DNA of 64,000 nucleotides, taken from contig NZ_JBHMFC010000103.1 of assembly GCF_042427585.1 (NCBI RefSeq), positions 124,001 through 188,000 on the forward strand, in the 5' to 3' direction. The DNA is from Pseudalgibacter ostreae. Its GTDB lineage: Bacteria > Bacteroidota > Bacteroidia > Flavobacteriales > Flavobacteriaceae. The notes under the pieces were generated by a model. The model was given only the letters and a program-made list of their open reading frames with translations, made no database searches and was not told the DNA's origin. Positions 1-8,713 of this stretch are shown here, in pieces. A program made the translations under genes and the position numbers. Each line of letters opens with the position of its first letter. Within the stretch, counting starts at the first letter, position 1.

Positions 1-1
1 T

Positions 2-418
2 ATAGAAGCTGCAAAAAATGCTCAAGTGCATAAAAATATTATAAAATTCAATAAAAAATACGATACCATTCTGGGCGAAAGAGGCATTACATTATCTGGG
101 GGCCAAAAGCAGCGCATTTCTATTGCTCGTGCTATTATAAAATCGCCAGAAATCTTATTATTTGATGATTGCCTATCGGCCGTAGATACAGAAACTGAGG
201 AGAAGATACTAAAAAACCTGATGAAGATTACAGAAGGAAAAACGACGATTATTGTAAGCCACCGAGTGTCGTCGGCAAAAAATGCCGATAAAATCATTGT
301 TTTAGAAGATGGTAAACTTATACAAGAAGGAACACACGAAACACTTATTAGTAAAGATGGTTATTACAAACACCTCTATATGAAACAATTAAGTGAAAAT
401 ACCGAGGGTAATTCTTAA
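2..418 (+). CDS. ABC exporter, C-terminal ATP-binding part (5' end outside window)
   Basis: This is the last ~138 residues of an ABC exporter of the membrane-domain-plus-ATPase type. The reading frame is open to the left edge, so the true start lies outside the window. The signature loop (LSGGQKQR) is near residue 38, followed by Walker B (ILLFDD), the D-loop (SAVDT) and the H-loop (VSHR). Walker A is off the edge. The residue after the Walker B aspartate is Asp, not the catalytic Glu. In heterodimeric exporters such as MdlAB or TM287/288 this marks the half with the degenerate site, so a partner ATPase is likely. Substrate unknown. Confidence 0.9.
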   Translation: MEAAKNAQVHKNIIKFNKKYDTILGERGITLSGGQKQRISIARAIIKSPEILLFDDCLSAVDTETEEKILKNLMKITEGKTTIIVSHRVSSAKNADKIIVLEDGKLIQEGTHETLISKDGYYKHLYMKQLSENTEGNS

Positions 419-549
419 TTTTAAAAAAAATGAGTTCCCTTTTTTAGCCCTCTAATCCATTAAAATTAAAAGAAACTTAATTTTTTGTTGCTTAATACAT
501 GTTTTTTTTAGATTTTTGAAGAACATAATGACAATTTTATAACGACTAT

Positions 550-939
550 ATGGGTACACATGACATGATGGAGAAAGAGGAGATTTTTTCTAAAGTATTA
601 AGAGCAGGAAGACGTACATACTTCTTCGATGTTAGAGCCACGAAAGCTGAGGATTATTATTTAACCATTACGGAGAGTAAAAAATTCACAAATGATGATG
701 GATCTTTTCATTATAAAAAACATAAAATTTACATTTATAAAGAAGATTTCGCTGAATTTAGGGAGATTTTATCTGAAATGACAAATTATATTATCGATCA
801 AAAAGGTGATGAGGTAATAAGCGAGCGCCATCAAAAAGATTTTAAGAAAGAATATGATGGTGAAGATTTTATCACTACAGAAGCCAATGAAGTAAAATCT
901 ACTGAAAGCTTTACAGATATCGATTTCGATGATATTTAA
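550..939 (+). CDS. DUF3276 / PUR-alpha-like nucleic-acid-binding protein
   Basis: A 129-residue soluble protein. The KEEIFSKVLRAGRRTYFFDV stretch near the N-terminus and the following beta-rich segment are typical of the DUF3276 family, which is related to PUR-alpha single-stranded DNA/RNA-binding domains. The C-terminal ~35 residues are acidic and probably disordered. The ATG at 550 puts the conserved MMEKEEIF block at residues 6-13, as is usual for flavobacterial homologues. It follows the ABC exporter after a 130-bp gap and ends at a strong terminator. The nucleic-acid role is inferred from the family; the physiological target is not evident. Confidence 0.85.
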   Translation: MGTHDMMEKEEIFSKVLRAGRRTYFFDVRATKAEDYYLTITESKKFTNDDGSFHYKKHKIYIYKEDFAEFREILSEMTNYIIDQKGDEVISERHQKDFKKEYDGEDFITTEANEVKSTESFTDIDFDDI

Positions 940-961
940 AACATCCACAACATTTAATTAC

Positions 962-997
962 AAACCGCTAATCTTTTGAGTTTAGCGGTTTTTTTTT
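962..997 (+). terminator. Rho-independent terminator after the DUF3276 gene
   Basis: A 10-bp perfect stem (AAACCGCTAA, 962-971, with TTAGCGGTTT, 982-991) encloses a 10-nt loop and runs directly into a T tract. It lies 23 bp after the stop of the DUF3276 gene and just before the convergent csaA-like stop. Confidence 0.85.
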
Positions 998-1003
998 AAG
1001 CAT

Positions 1004-1339
1004 TTACCCAAAAACAGTTCCGTTTAAAACTTTTTCTTCAGGCTCTAGCAATATAATGTCCTTGCCATTTACCGCTCCTAAAAGCAAACACTCACTCATA
1101 ATATTGGCAATTTGCTTTTTTGGAAAATTAACAACAGCTACTATTTGTTTTTGGAGCAAATCTTCCTTTTTATAAAGCCTTGTTATTTGTGCAGATGTTT
1201 TTTTGGTTCCTAGCTTACCAAAATCGATAGTAAGCTGATAAGCGGGCTGTCTGGCTTCAGGAAAATCTCGAACTGCAACAATAGTTCCAATTCTTAAATC
1301 TACTTTATTAAAATCCTCAAAAGTTATTGGCTGGTTCAT
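1004..1339 (-). CDS. csaA: CsaA-like tRNA-binding-domain protein
   Basis: A 111-residue protein that is a single tRNA-binding (EMAP/CsaA) OB-fold. Seen in the sequence: FNKVDLRIGTI near the N-terminus, SAQIT mid-protein, and the VVNFPKKQIANIMSE block where CsaA proteins carry VNFPPKRIAGFMSE. CsaA is described as a secretion-related chaperone that also binds tRNA. The length matches the stand-alone family (~110 residues). It is transcribed divergently from the thioredoxin-fold gene, with under 50 bp between the two starts, so their promoters must overlap. Confidence 0.88.
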   Translation of the reverse strand: MNQPITFEDFNKVDLRIGTIVAVRDFPEARQPAYQLTIDFGKLGTKKTSAQITRLYKKEDLLQKQIVAVVNFPKKQIANIMSECLLLGAVNGKDIILLEPEEKVLNGTVFG

Positions 1340-1385
1340 TTTTTAAAAATACAAATTATCCCGAACTTTGAATAAACTTTTAATT

Positions 1386-1940
1386 ATGGCAGATACGTCT
1401 TCAAACATGCTTCCGTTAGGAACCAAGGCTCCCCATTTCGAGTTGCTCGACACGGTTAGCGATACATTTTTAAATTTGAAGAATATAAAAGGAGCATGCG
1501 GAACCGTTATTATGTTTATATGCAACCATTGCCCTTTTGTACTCCATATAAACGATGAATTGGTGAAGATAGCAAATGAGTACACCAAGTTAGACATTCA
1601 TTTTATTGCTATTTCCAGTAACGATGTTGTTAATTATCCTCAAGACAGTCCGGAAAACATGAAAAAACAAGCCCAACTTGAAGGCTATACGTTCCCATAT
1701 TTATATGACGAAACACAAGAGGTAGCCAGAGCCTATGATGCGGCTTGCACACCCGATTTTTATGTGTTTGATAAAGATTTAGAGTTGGTGTATCGAGGTC
1801 AAATGGATGATTCTAGACCAGGTAACAAAGCGCCTGTTACAGGAGCAGATTTAAAATATGCGTTAGATTGTTTGATAAATATTAAAGAAAATACACGCAT
1901 TCAAAAGCCCAGTATAGGATGTAATATTAAATGGAAATAA
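1386..1940 (+). CDS. Thioredoxin-fold (AhpC/TSA-redoxin type) protein
   Basis: A 184-residue cytoplasmic redoxin. It has an AhpC/TSA-like N-terminus (LGTKAPHFELLD), then FICNHCPFV with the CxxC-type CNHC site near residue 49, and TPDFYVFD, where the cis-Pro loop of the fold lies. I chose the ATG at 1386 (MADTSSN) over the in-frame TTG at 1368, because the family begins shortly before LGTKAPHF. This group of CNHCPFV proteins is common in Bacteroidota and is annotated as thioredoxin family. The redox partner is unknown. No signal peptide. Confidence 0.88.
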   Translation: MADTSSNMLPLGTKAPHFELLDTVSDTFLNLKNIKGACGTVIMFICNHCPFVLHINDELVKIANEYTKLDIHFIAISSNDVVNYPQDSPENMKKQAQLEGYTFPYLYDETQEVARAYDAACTPDFYVFDKDLELVYRGQMDDSRPGNKAPVTGADLKYALDCLINIKENTRIQKPSIGCNIKWK

Positions 1941-1980
1941 TTAAGGCCAGACAGTTCTCTACTTAAAACGTTATTTTCTG

Positions 1981-2403
1981 CTAAGCAAAGTTAAGTGTAT
2001 TAATTTTAGCTTCATTAATAGCCGAGTAAATACAATTAAAATTTCTGATTCGCTTTTTAAAAAAAAGCTGTTCAACAAACACGTTTAATTGATTAAGCCT
2101 GTTCATTCCTACCACATAATAGGCGCCAAGCGTGTATTTGTTTTCAAAAAAGGTATTCCAATCTAAAGCTATTACGGAGTATGAATTAATACGGTTTGAA
2201 ATATAAATAACATTATTCCCGTTTGTGCTAAAATGTCTGCATAGGTCCTCACTAATATACTTTCCATGATGTTCCCAGCTAAAACTAATCCCTTGTTTGA
2301 TTTCAGAAACCACAAAACCATCAAAAATAAAAACATTGCCAAAAGAATAGTTAAACTCTTTTAGAACTTCGGCATATATAGCTGTTTCTTTAATACTTTT
2401 CAC
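1981..2403 (-). CDS. Hypothetical protein, possibly SpoIIAA/STAS-like
   Basis: A 140-residue cytoplasmic protein with no signal peptide or membrane segment. The pattern of an initial beta strand (FGNVFIFDGFVV), then a central YISNRINSYSV block and a C-terminal helix with FFKKR, resembles the small STAS/SEC14-like proteins found across Flavobacteriaceae, where a 'Y-I-[ST]-x-R-x-N-S-Y' block is typical. This is a resemblance by eye only. It is convergent with the thioredoxin-fold gene, with 40 bp between stops. Confidence 0.55.
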   Translation of the reverse strand: MKSIKETAIYAEVLKEFNYSFGNVFIFDGFVVSEIKQGISFSWEHHGKYISEDLCRHFSTNGNNVIYISNRINSYSVIALDWNTFFENKYTLGAYYVVGMNRLNQLNVFVEQLFFKKRIRNFNCIYSAINEAKINTLNFA

Positions 2404-2483
2404 GGTACAAAAATATGTGTTTTTTTTAAATTATTATCAAATCTTCAATATTCTGTTAAGGACAAACGAAAATAAAACAAAAA

Positions 2484-2507
2484 AGACTGATTTTTATAAA
2501 CCAGTCT
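2484..2507. terminator. Possible bidirectional terminator
   Basis: A short stem (AGACTG with CAGTCT, 12-nt loop) is preceded by an A tract and followed by a T tract, so it could terminate transcription on either strand. It lies downstream of the minus-strand isomerase gene, beyond a duplicated intergenic repeat. Confidence 0.5.
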
Positions 2508-2520
2508 CTTTTTATTTTAT

Positions 2521-2662
2521 AAGATGCTTCGACACTTGCTCAGCATAAGCGATTCACAAACTTTTTTTTCAAAAAGTTGTTCTAATACTCATCACAGATA
2601 AAGATGCTTCGGCGTTGCTCAGCATAAGCGATTCACAAACTTTTTTTTCAAAAAAGTTGTTC
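2521..2662. repeat. Two direct copies of a ~62-bp intergenic repeat (80-bp period)
   Basis: Copies at about 2521-2582 and 2601-2662 are nearly identical. Each holds GATGCTTCG, then TGCTCAGCATAAGCG, then ATTCACAAAC, and ends in a T-run/A-run hairpin (AACTTTTTT with AAAAAAGTT). They differ by two small indels and a substitution. The copies sit immediately downstream of the minus-strand isomerase stop. They look like non-coding dispersed intergenic elements that duplicated in place. Confidence 0.75.
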
Positions 2663-2667
2663 ACTGC

Positions 2668-3600
2668 TTACTTTACATCCATTAGTTCTACATCAAAAAT
2701 CAAGGTAGCATCTGCTGGAATAACACCACCAGCTCCCCTACTGCCATAGCCTAAATGGCTAGGAATAACAAAGCGTGCTTTGTCTCCTACTTTTAATAGT
2801 TGAATGCCTTCATCCCATCCCGAAATAACCTGTCCCATCCCTAATGGAAAATCTATAGGCTCATTACGTTTATACGAAGAGTCAAAAACAGTACCGTCTG
2901 CCAATTGGCCTTTATAATGCACAGAGACTGTTTTTCCTTTTTCTGCATTAACACCATTTCCTTTTTGAAGAATTTGATAGCGCAGGCCACTTTCTGTTTT
3001 ATTAAATCCCGCGGCTATTTTATCCAATTCCGCTTCGGCTGCTGCTTTAGCCTCCGCCAATCTTTTTTCTCTAGAACCTTCAAAAGTCCTAAACGCTTCT
3101 ATAGCATTAAAGCTTTCTGCATCATCCCCTACGCGTAAAATTTCCAAACGCTCTATTTTATCTCCTTGAGCTATAGCGTTTACAACCTCTTGTCCTTCTA
3201 CAACTTTACCAAAAACAGTATGCTTATTGTCTAACCAAGCCGTTTCAATATGGGTTATAAAAAACTGACTACCATTAGTGCCAGGGCCTGCATTTGCCAT
3301 AGATAAAACCCCTGGAGCATCATGCTTTAAGTCTGGGTGAAATTCATCTTCAAATTGATAACCAGGACCTCCCGTACCGGTACCTTGCGGGCATCCAGCT
3401 TGAACCATAAAATCTGCAATAACTCTATGGAACTTTAAGCCATCATAATAAGGTGTTCCTTGTGGTTTTACTGAATTCTCTAGGTTTCCTTCAGCTAAAG
3501 CTACAAAATTACCTACCGTTCCCGGTGTTTTTTTGTATTCTAAAGCGACTAAAATTTCGCCTTTTGAAGTATTAAATTTTGCGTATAATCCGTCTTTCAT
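2668..3600 (-). CDS. Dual-domain peptidyl-prolyl isomerase (cyclophilin-FKBP fusion)
   Basis: A 310-residue prolyl isomerase with two unrelated catalytic folds. The N-terminal cyclophilin (about 1-165) shows FHRVIADFMVQAGCP, GSQFFITH and WLDNKHTVFG, with the Trp that favours cyclosporin binding. An Ala/Glu-rich helix (about 175-200) links it to a C-terminal FKBP domain (about 203-310) with VHYKGQLADGTVFDSS, GWDEG and YGSRGAGGVIP. Such fusions (dual-family immunophilins) are known from Flavobacterium and from Toxoplasma. No signal peptide is present, so it should act in the cytoplasm. Confidence 0.93.
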   Translation of the reverse strand: MKDGLYAKFNTSKGEILVALEYKKTPGTVGNFVALAEGNLENSVKPQGTPYYDGLKFHRVIADFMVQAGCPQGTGTGGPGYQFEDEFHPDLKHDAPGVLSMANAGPGTNGSQFFITHIETAWLDNKHTVFGKVVEGQEVVNAIAQGDKIERLEILRVGDDAESFNAIEAFRTFEGSREKRLAEAKAAAEAELDKIAAGFNKTESGLRYQILQKGNGVNAEKGKTVSVHYKGQLADGTVFDSSYKRNEPIDFPLGMGQVISGWDEGIQLLKVGDKARFVIPSHLGYGSRGAGGVIPADATLIFDVELMDVK

Positions 3601-3700
3601 GATACTTTGTTTTGTTTAAAAGATGCAAAGATAGGAAAGTTGGCCTGAAGTTAAATAAGTTATCCATGAAGAATACCAGAACATGCGCCCCCTCCTATAT

Positions 3701-5905
3701 CTAATTAGCCACCTCGCTAATAAATTTAATACGATACAAACGAAGTTCTTCTTCTTCATAATCGCCGTCAAACTCTTCTATAGCTGCATCAATCTTATCC
3801 GTTTCCGACTCCATAAAATACTCATGTATTTCTTCTTGTTGATCCTCATCCAAAATATCTTGAAGCCAGTAATCGATATTCAATTTTGTACCTGAATATA
3901 CAATAACCTCCATTTCTTTTATAAACTCCTCCATAGTCATACCCTTTGAAGACGCAATATCATCTAAAGGTAATTTTCTATCTATATTTTGTATGATGTA
4001 AAGTTTGTTTGCAGAGTTCGTTCCGGTAGATTTTACTACCAAATCATCTGGTCTTATAATGTCGTGTTCTTCAACATAATTAGCGATAAGCTCCACAAAA
4101 TCTTTTCCATATTTTTTTGCTTTCCCGTCTCCTACCCCATGTACGTTTCCTAATTCCATTAAATTAACGGGGTATTTTAAAGCCATATCTTCTAAAGATG
4201 GGTCTTGAAAAATAACAAAAGGAGGCACATCCAGTTTCTTGGCATTCTTTTTACGTAAATCTTTAAGCATGCTCATTAAAAGTTCGTCTGCAACTGCGCC
4301 ACCTATTTTTTGCGATGTTATAACACTTCCATCTTCTTGAGCCCCTTCAAAAATATGGTCTTCGGTCATCATAAAAGACTTAGGACTTTTAATAAAATCT
4401 TTTCCTGAATCTGTTAATTTAATCACCCCATACGTCTCAATATCTTTTTTTAGATATCCTGAAACCAGTACTTGTCTTAACAAGGCCATCCAATGCTTAT
4501 TATCTTTACCCTTACCTTTTCCAAAAAAGGGCTGGTCGTTGGTTTTATGGGAATTTATTAATGCATTTTCTTTTCCTATAAGCACGTTAACCAAGTCTTT
4601 CGACTTATATTTCTCATGTGTTTTTGCTATAATATCTAACAACAACTTGACATCTGTTTTTGCTTCTACCTGTTTTTTAGGATATCTAACATTATCATCC
4701 ATATTGCCGCCCTCCCCGGTTGCATTGTCAAATTCCTCTCCAAAATAATGGAGAATAAATTTTCGTCTGGAGATGGAGGTCTCTGCATAGGCAACAACCT
4801 CTTGCAATAGCGCATGGCCTATTTCCTGTTCGGCAACGGGTTTGCCCGACATAAATTTTTCAAGTTTTTCTATATCCTTATAAGCATAAAAAGCCAAACA
4901 ATGCCCTTCGCCACCATCACGTCCTGCGCGTCCCGTTTCTTGGTAGTAGCTTTCAATACTCTTAGGAATATCATGATGGATTACAAACCTAACATCGGGT
5001 TTATCTATTCCCATACCAAAGGCAATGGTAGCCACTACAACCTCTACATCCTCCATTAAGAATTTATCTTGATGGCTGGAGCGGGTTTTGGCATCTAATC
5101 CCGCATGATAAGGCACGGCATTGATACCATTCACTTGTAAAACCTGCGACAGTTCCTCTACACGTTTTCTGCTTAAACAATAAACAATCCCCGATTTACC
5201 TTCATTTTGTTTTATAAACCGAATAATATCGGCATCTACTGTTTTTGTTTTTGGACGTATCTCATAATACAAGTTTGGTCTATTAAAAGACGCCTTAAAG
5301 GTTTTAGCATTATGGATACCCAGGTTTTTTATAATATCCTCTTGCACTTTAGGTGTTGCCGTTGCTGTAAGCCCAATAATTGGAATATTGTCACCAATGC
5401 GCCCTATAATATGTTTTAAGTTGCGATATTCAGGTCTAAAATCGTGCCCCCACTCACTAATACAGTGGGCTTCATCAATCGCCATAAACGAGACTTTAAC
5501 AGAGCGCAGAAACTCTACATTTTCCTCTTTAGTTAAAGACTCGGGCGCAACATATAGTAATTTGGTAACCCCATTTACGATATCTTCCTTAACACGTTTC
5601 ACTTCTGTTTTATTTAATGAAGAATTTAAAACATGCGCAATCCCTTCCTCATTTGAAATCCCCCTAATAGCATCTACTTGATTTTTCATTAAGGCTATTA
5701 AAGGCGATACCACAATAGCGGTACCTTCTTGCATTAAAGCTGGCAATTGATAACATAGTGACTTACCGCCTCCTGTGGGCATGATCACAAACGTATGTTT
5801 TTTTGATAAAATACTTTCTATAACCGCTTCTTGCAGCCCTTTAAACTTACCAAAACCAAAATATTTTTTTAATGCAGAATGCAAATCACTTTTAGCTACT
5901 AACAT
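3701..5905 (-). CDS. recQ: RecQ-family ATP-dependent DNA helicase
   Basis: A 734-residue 3'-5' DNA helicase for recombination and repair. Visible motifs in order: LKYFGFGKFKG-like motif 0 near residue 14, Walker A (PTGGGKSLCYQLPA) near 45, DEAH box (IDEAHCISEWGHDFRP) near 140, and QETGRAGRDG motif VI near 325. RQC and HRDC-like regions follow, then an acidic C-terminal tail. The zinc-binding cysteines expected in the RecQ-Ct region appear to be missing: SRRKFILHYFGEEF is followed by GNMDDN rather than a CxxCDxC cluster. The start at 5905 is an ATG preceding VAKSDLHSALKKYFGF. Confidence 0.93.
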   Translation of the reverse strand: MLVAKSDLHSALKKYFGFGKFKGLQEAVIESILSKKHTFVIMPTGGGKSLCYQLPALMQEGTAIVVSPLIALMKNQVDAIRGISNEEGIAHVLNSSLNKTEVKRVKEDIVNGVTKLLYVAPESLTKEENVEFLRSVKVSFMAIDEAHCISEWGHDFRPEYRNLKHIIGRIGDNIPIIGLTATATPKVQEDIIKNLGIHNAKTFKASFNRPNLYYEIRPKTKTVDADIIRFIKQNEGKSGIVYCLSRKRVEELSQVLQVNGINAVPYHAGLDAKTRSSHQDKFLMEDVEVVVATIAFGMGIDKPDVRFVIHHDIPKSIESYYQETGRAGRDGGEGHCLAFYAYKDIEKLEKFMSGKPVAEQEIGHALLQEVVAYAETSISRRKFILHYFGEEFDNATGEGGNMDDNVRYPKKQVEAKTDVKLLLDIIAKTHEKYKSKDLVNVLIGKENALINSHKTNDQPFFGKGKGKDNKHWMALLRQVLVSGYLKKDIETYGVIKLTDSGKDFIKSPKSFMMTEDHIFEGAQEDGSVITSQKIGGAVADELLMSMLKDLRKKNAKKLDVPPFVIFQDPSLEDMALKYPVNLMELGNVHGVGDGKAKKYGKDFVELIANYVEEHDIIRPDDLVVKSTGTNSANKLYIIQNIDRKLPLDDIASSKGMTMEEFIKEMEVIVYSGTKLNIDYWLQDILDEDQQEEIHEYFMESETDKIDAAIEEFDGDYEEEELRLYRIKFISEVAN

Positions 5906-6007
5906 GAATTATTTTAATGATTAATTACCTGACAAAATCCACTATAAATCTATAATTTTACGAATTAAATTAATAGTGTAATTAGATTTCACTCTTATTT
6001 TTTTCGT

Positions 6008-6015
6008 TAGTTTTG
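6008..6015 (+). promoter_or_regulatory. Candidate -7 box for the kdsD-tatC operon
   Basis: TAGTTTTG matches the Bacteroidota -7 consensus TAnnTTTG. It sits ~93 bp before the TTG start of kdsD in the 200-bp divergent gap with recQ. I see no good -33 TTG at the expected 17-23 bp spacing, so this is tentative. Confidence 0.4.
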
Positions 6016-6107
6016 TAACGAAATTTCAATTAGAATATTATTTCTTTTGAACAACCTTAAAGATAACAAAATCTTTAAAAGCATCAACTATAAAAAATCA
6101 TTATATT

Positions 6108-7073
6108 TTGAACAGTAAGAATTCCATCATTAATACTGCTAAACAAACCATTAGAATGGAGAGTGATGCCATTTTAAATTTAGTTAACCTAGTAGATGAT
6201 GATTTTGCAGATGCCGTAAACCTTATTTACAAGAGCAAAGGCCGTATTATCATATCAGGAATTGGTAAAAGCGCTATAATTGCTTCAAAAATTGTAGCCA
6301 CTTTAAATTCCACAGGCACACCTGCTATTTTTATGCATGCAGCCGATGCTATTCATGGTGATTTAGGGACTATACTTAAAGAAGATATTGTAATTTGCAT
6401 CTCTAAAAGTGGAAATACTCCAGAAATAAAAGTTCTTATACCCTTAATTAAAAGAGCTAAAAATAAAATTATAGCCATTACTGGCAATAAAGAGTCTTTT
6501 TTGGGCCAACAAGCAGATTTTGTTTTAAACACTTACGTTGAAAAAGAAGCATGTCCGAACAACTTGGCTCCCACAACAAGTACCACGGCACAATTGGTTG
6601 TGGGTGATGCGCTTGCCGTTTGTTTACTGGAACTCCGTGGATTTTCAAGCAGCGATTTTGCCAAGTACCATCCTGGTGGCGCTCTTGGAAAAAAGTTGTA
6701 TTTAAGGGTTTTAGATTTATCCTCGGTAAACCAGAAGCCACAAGTGAGCGAAGGCACCAGCATTAGGGACGTTATTATTGAAATTTCTGAAAAAATGTTA
6801 GGGGTAACCGCAGTTGTTGAAAACAAAAAAATAACGGGAATTATTACCGATGGTGATTTACGTAGAATGCTTAGCAAAGTAGATGATTTCTCAAAATTGA
6901 CCGCTAAGGATATCATGAGCAAAAATCCACGGCGTATTAGTACAGATGCTATGGCCATTGATGCTATGGAGGTTATGGAAACCTACGAGATTTCGCAACT
7001 ATTGGTTGAAGACAATGGAAAATATGCAGGTGTTGTTCATTTACATGATTTGATAAAAGAAGGCATTATATAA
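6108..7073 (+). CDS. kdsD: Arabinose-5-phosphate isomerase (KdsD/KpsF/GutQ family)
   Basis: A 321-residue enzyme converting D-ribulose 5-phosphate to D-arabinose 5-phosphate, the first step of Kdo synthesis for lipopolysaccharide. It has a SIS domain (about 1-180) with GRIIISGIGKSAIIASK, ICISKSGNTPEI and TTSTTAQLVVGDALA, followed by two CBS domains (about 200-320). The length is normal for the family. The TTG at 6108 gives the usual NSKNSIINTAKQTI N-terminus; the next ATG, at 6156, would trim the first helix. It overlaps tatC by 1 nt (TAATG). kdsA, a later step of the same pathway, lies at 38.1 kb. Confidence 0.93.
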   Translation: MNSKNSIINTAKQTIRMESDAILNLVNLVDDDFADAVNLIYKSKGRIIISGIGKSAIIASKIVATLNSTGTPAIFMHAADAIHGDLGTILKEDIVICISKSGNTPEIKVLIPLIKRAKNKIIAITGNKESFLGQQADFVLNTYVEKEACPNNLAPTTSTTAQLVVGDALAVCLLELRGFSSSDFAKYHPGGALGKKLYLRVLDLSSVNQKPQVSEGTSIRDVIIEISEKMLGVTAVVENKKITGIITDGDLRRMLSKVDDFSKLTAKDIMSKNPRRISTDAMAIDAMEVMETYEISQLLVEDNGKYAGVVHLHDLIKEGII

Positions 7074-7912
7074 TGGCAAAAAAGAATATTAATGAGATGT
7101 CTTTTTTAGATCATCTTGAAGATTTGCGTTGGCATTTAATCAGAGCTGTTTTAGCTGTAGTTATAACAGCTACAGTAGCATTTTTAGCAAAGAGCTTTAT
7201 TTTTGGAACTCTTATTTTTGGACCATCGAGAGCAGATTTTATTACTTACGAATTTCTCTGTAGTATTTCTAAATATATTGGTATGGAAGAGAGTTTCTGT
7301 TTTTCAGAGCTTCCGTTTAGAATTCAGAGCAGAACTATGGCCGGCCAATTTTCGGCACATATCTGGACGGCCATTACAGCCGGTTTTATTATAGCATTCC
7401 CATATATTATCTATGAATTTTGGAAATTTATAAGTCCTGCTATGCACGTTAATGAACGCCAACACTCTCGGGGCTTTATCATTGTATCTTCCATATTGTT
7501 TTTCCTAGGGGTTCTTTTTGGCTATTATATTATCTGTCCACTTTCCATTAACTTTTTGGGTTCTTATCAAGTCGATCCGAAAGTTCATAATGATTTTGAT
7601 TTGAACAGTTATATCGGACTTATTAGGGCTTCTGTATTGGCTTCTGGGTTGGTTTTTGAATTGCCTATTGTTATTTATTTTTTAACCAAAATAGGCTTGG
7701 TAACCCCAGAAATATTAATCAAATATCGAAAATATGCTTTGGTAGGCGTTCTTATCTTATCTGCTATCATTACCCCACCAGACATCGCTAGCCAAGTTAT
7801 TGTAGCCATTCCTATTTTAATTTTATATCAAATAAGCATCTATATTGCTAAAATTGTGGTTCGAAATCAAAAGCGAAGAGAACGAAAACAAAATAATTTA
7901 AAAAAATATTAA
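7073..7912 (+). CDS. tatC: Twin-arginine translocase subunit TatC
   Basis: A 279-residue inner-membrane protein with six predicted membrane segments. It begins with the diagnostic MSFLDHLEDLRWHLIRA block and contains FIIAFPYIIYEFWKFISPAM and FELPIVIYFL, as in TatC proteins. TatC is the receptor for folded cargo with twin-arginine signals. Relative to E. coli it has a longer first periplasmic loop (about residues 45-85, with two Cys), as in other Bacteroidota. It is translationally coupled to kdsD. No tatA is in the window. Confidence 0.95.
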   Translation: MAKKNINEMSFLDHLEDLRWHLIRAVLAVVITATVAFLAKSFIFGTLIFGPSRADFITYEFLCSISKYIGMEESFCFSELPFRIQSRTMAGQFSAHIWTAITAGFIIAFPYIIYEFWKFISPAMHVNERQHSRGFIIVSSILFFLGVLFGYYIICPLSINFLGSYQVDPKVHNDFDLNSYIGLIRASVLASGLVFELPIVIYFLTKIGLVTPEILIKYRKYALVGVLILSAIITPPDIASQVIVAIPILILYQISIYIAKIVVRNQKRRERKQNNLKKY

Positions 7913-7971
7913 AAGCATCGTGCTACCAATAGTGATATGATTTTACTATTTTTAGCATTCAGTAAGTAACT

Positions 7972-8712
7972 ATGATTCTAAGAGCCGAAAATTTAATGAA
8001 GTCCTACAGCGGACGAAAAGTAGTAAAAAATGTTTCACTAGAAGTAAACCAAGGTGAAATTGTTGGGCTTTTAGGGCCGAACGGTGCTGGAAAAACGACT
8101 TCTTTTTATATGATCGTAGGGTTGATAAAACCCAATGGCGGACATATTTTTTTAGACCAAACCGAAATAACCAAATACCCCATGTATAAACGTGCCCAGC
8201 ATGGTATTGGTTATTTGGCACAGGAAGCATCGGTTTTTAGAAAATTAAGCATTGAAGACAATATCTTAAGTGTTTTACAGCTTACCAAGCTTAGCAAAAA
8301 AGAGCAACATGACAAGATGGAGAGTTTAATTGACGAGTTTGGCTTAGGGCATATTAGAAAAAGTAGAGGTGATTTATTATCAGGAGGAGAGCGTAGACGT
8401 ACCGAGATAGCGCGTGCTTTGGCTACCGACCCCAATTTTATTCTCTTAGATGAACCTTTTGCTGGTGTAGACCCTGTGGCTGTAGAAGACATTCAGCGTA
8501 TTGTGGCGCAATTAACTAAAAAAAACATAGGTATCTTAATTACCGACCACAACGTTCAAGAAACCTTAGCGATTACTGATAGAACCTATTTGATGTTCGA
8601 GGGCAGTATTTTAAAAGCAGGAGAACCAGAAGAGTTGGCAAATGATGAAATGGTCCGTAAGGTATATTTAGGACAAAACTTTGAGCTGCGTAAAAAGAAG
8701 ATTAGAGAATAA
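7972..8712 (+). CDS. lptB: LPS export ABC transporter ATPase LptB
   Basis: A 246-residue ATPase of the LptBFGC complex, which extracts lipopolysaccharide from the inner membrane. Walker A is GPNGAGKTT near residue 39. The signature is LSGGERRRTEIARAL, Walker B FILLDEPFAGVDP, and the H-loop ITDHNV. The Q-loop context (GYLAQEASVFRKL) is typical of LptB. It follows kdsD and tatC on the same strand after 60 bp, in keeping with an LPS-linked neighbourhood. A tandem repeat array starts just after its stop. Confidence 0.94.
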   Translation: MILRAENLMKSYSGRKVVKNVSLEVNQGEIVGLLGPNGAGKTTSFYMIVGLIKPNGGHIFLDQTEITKYPMYKRAQHGIGYLAQEASVFRKLSIEDNILSVLQLTKLSKKEQHDKMESLIDEFGLGHIRKSRGDLLSGGERRRTEIARALATDPNFILLDEPFAGVDPVAVEDIQRIVAQLTKKNIGILITDHNVQETLAITDRTYLMFEGSILKAGEPEELANDEMVRKVYLGQNFELRKKKIRE

Positions 8713-8713
8713 T

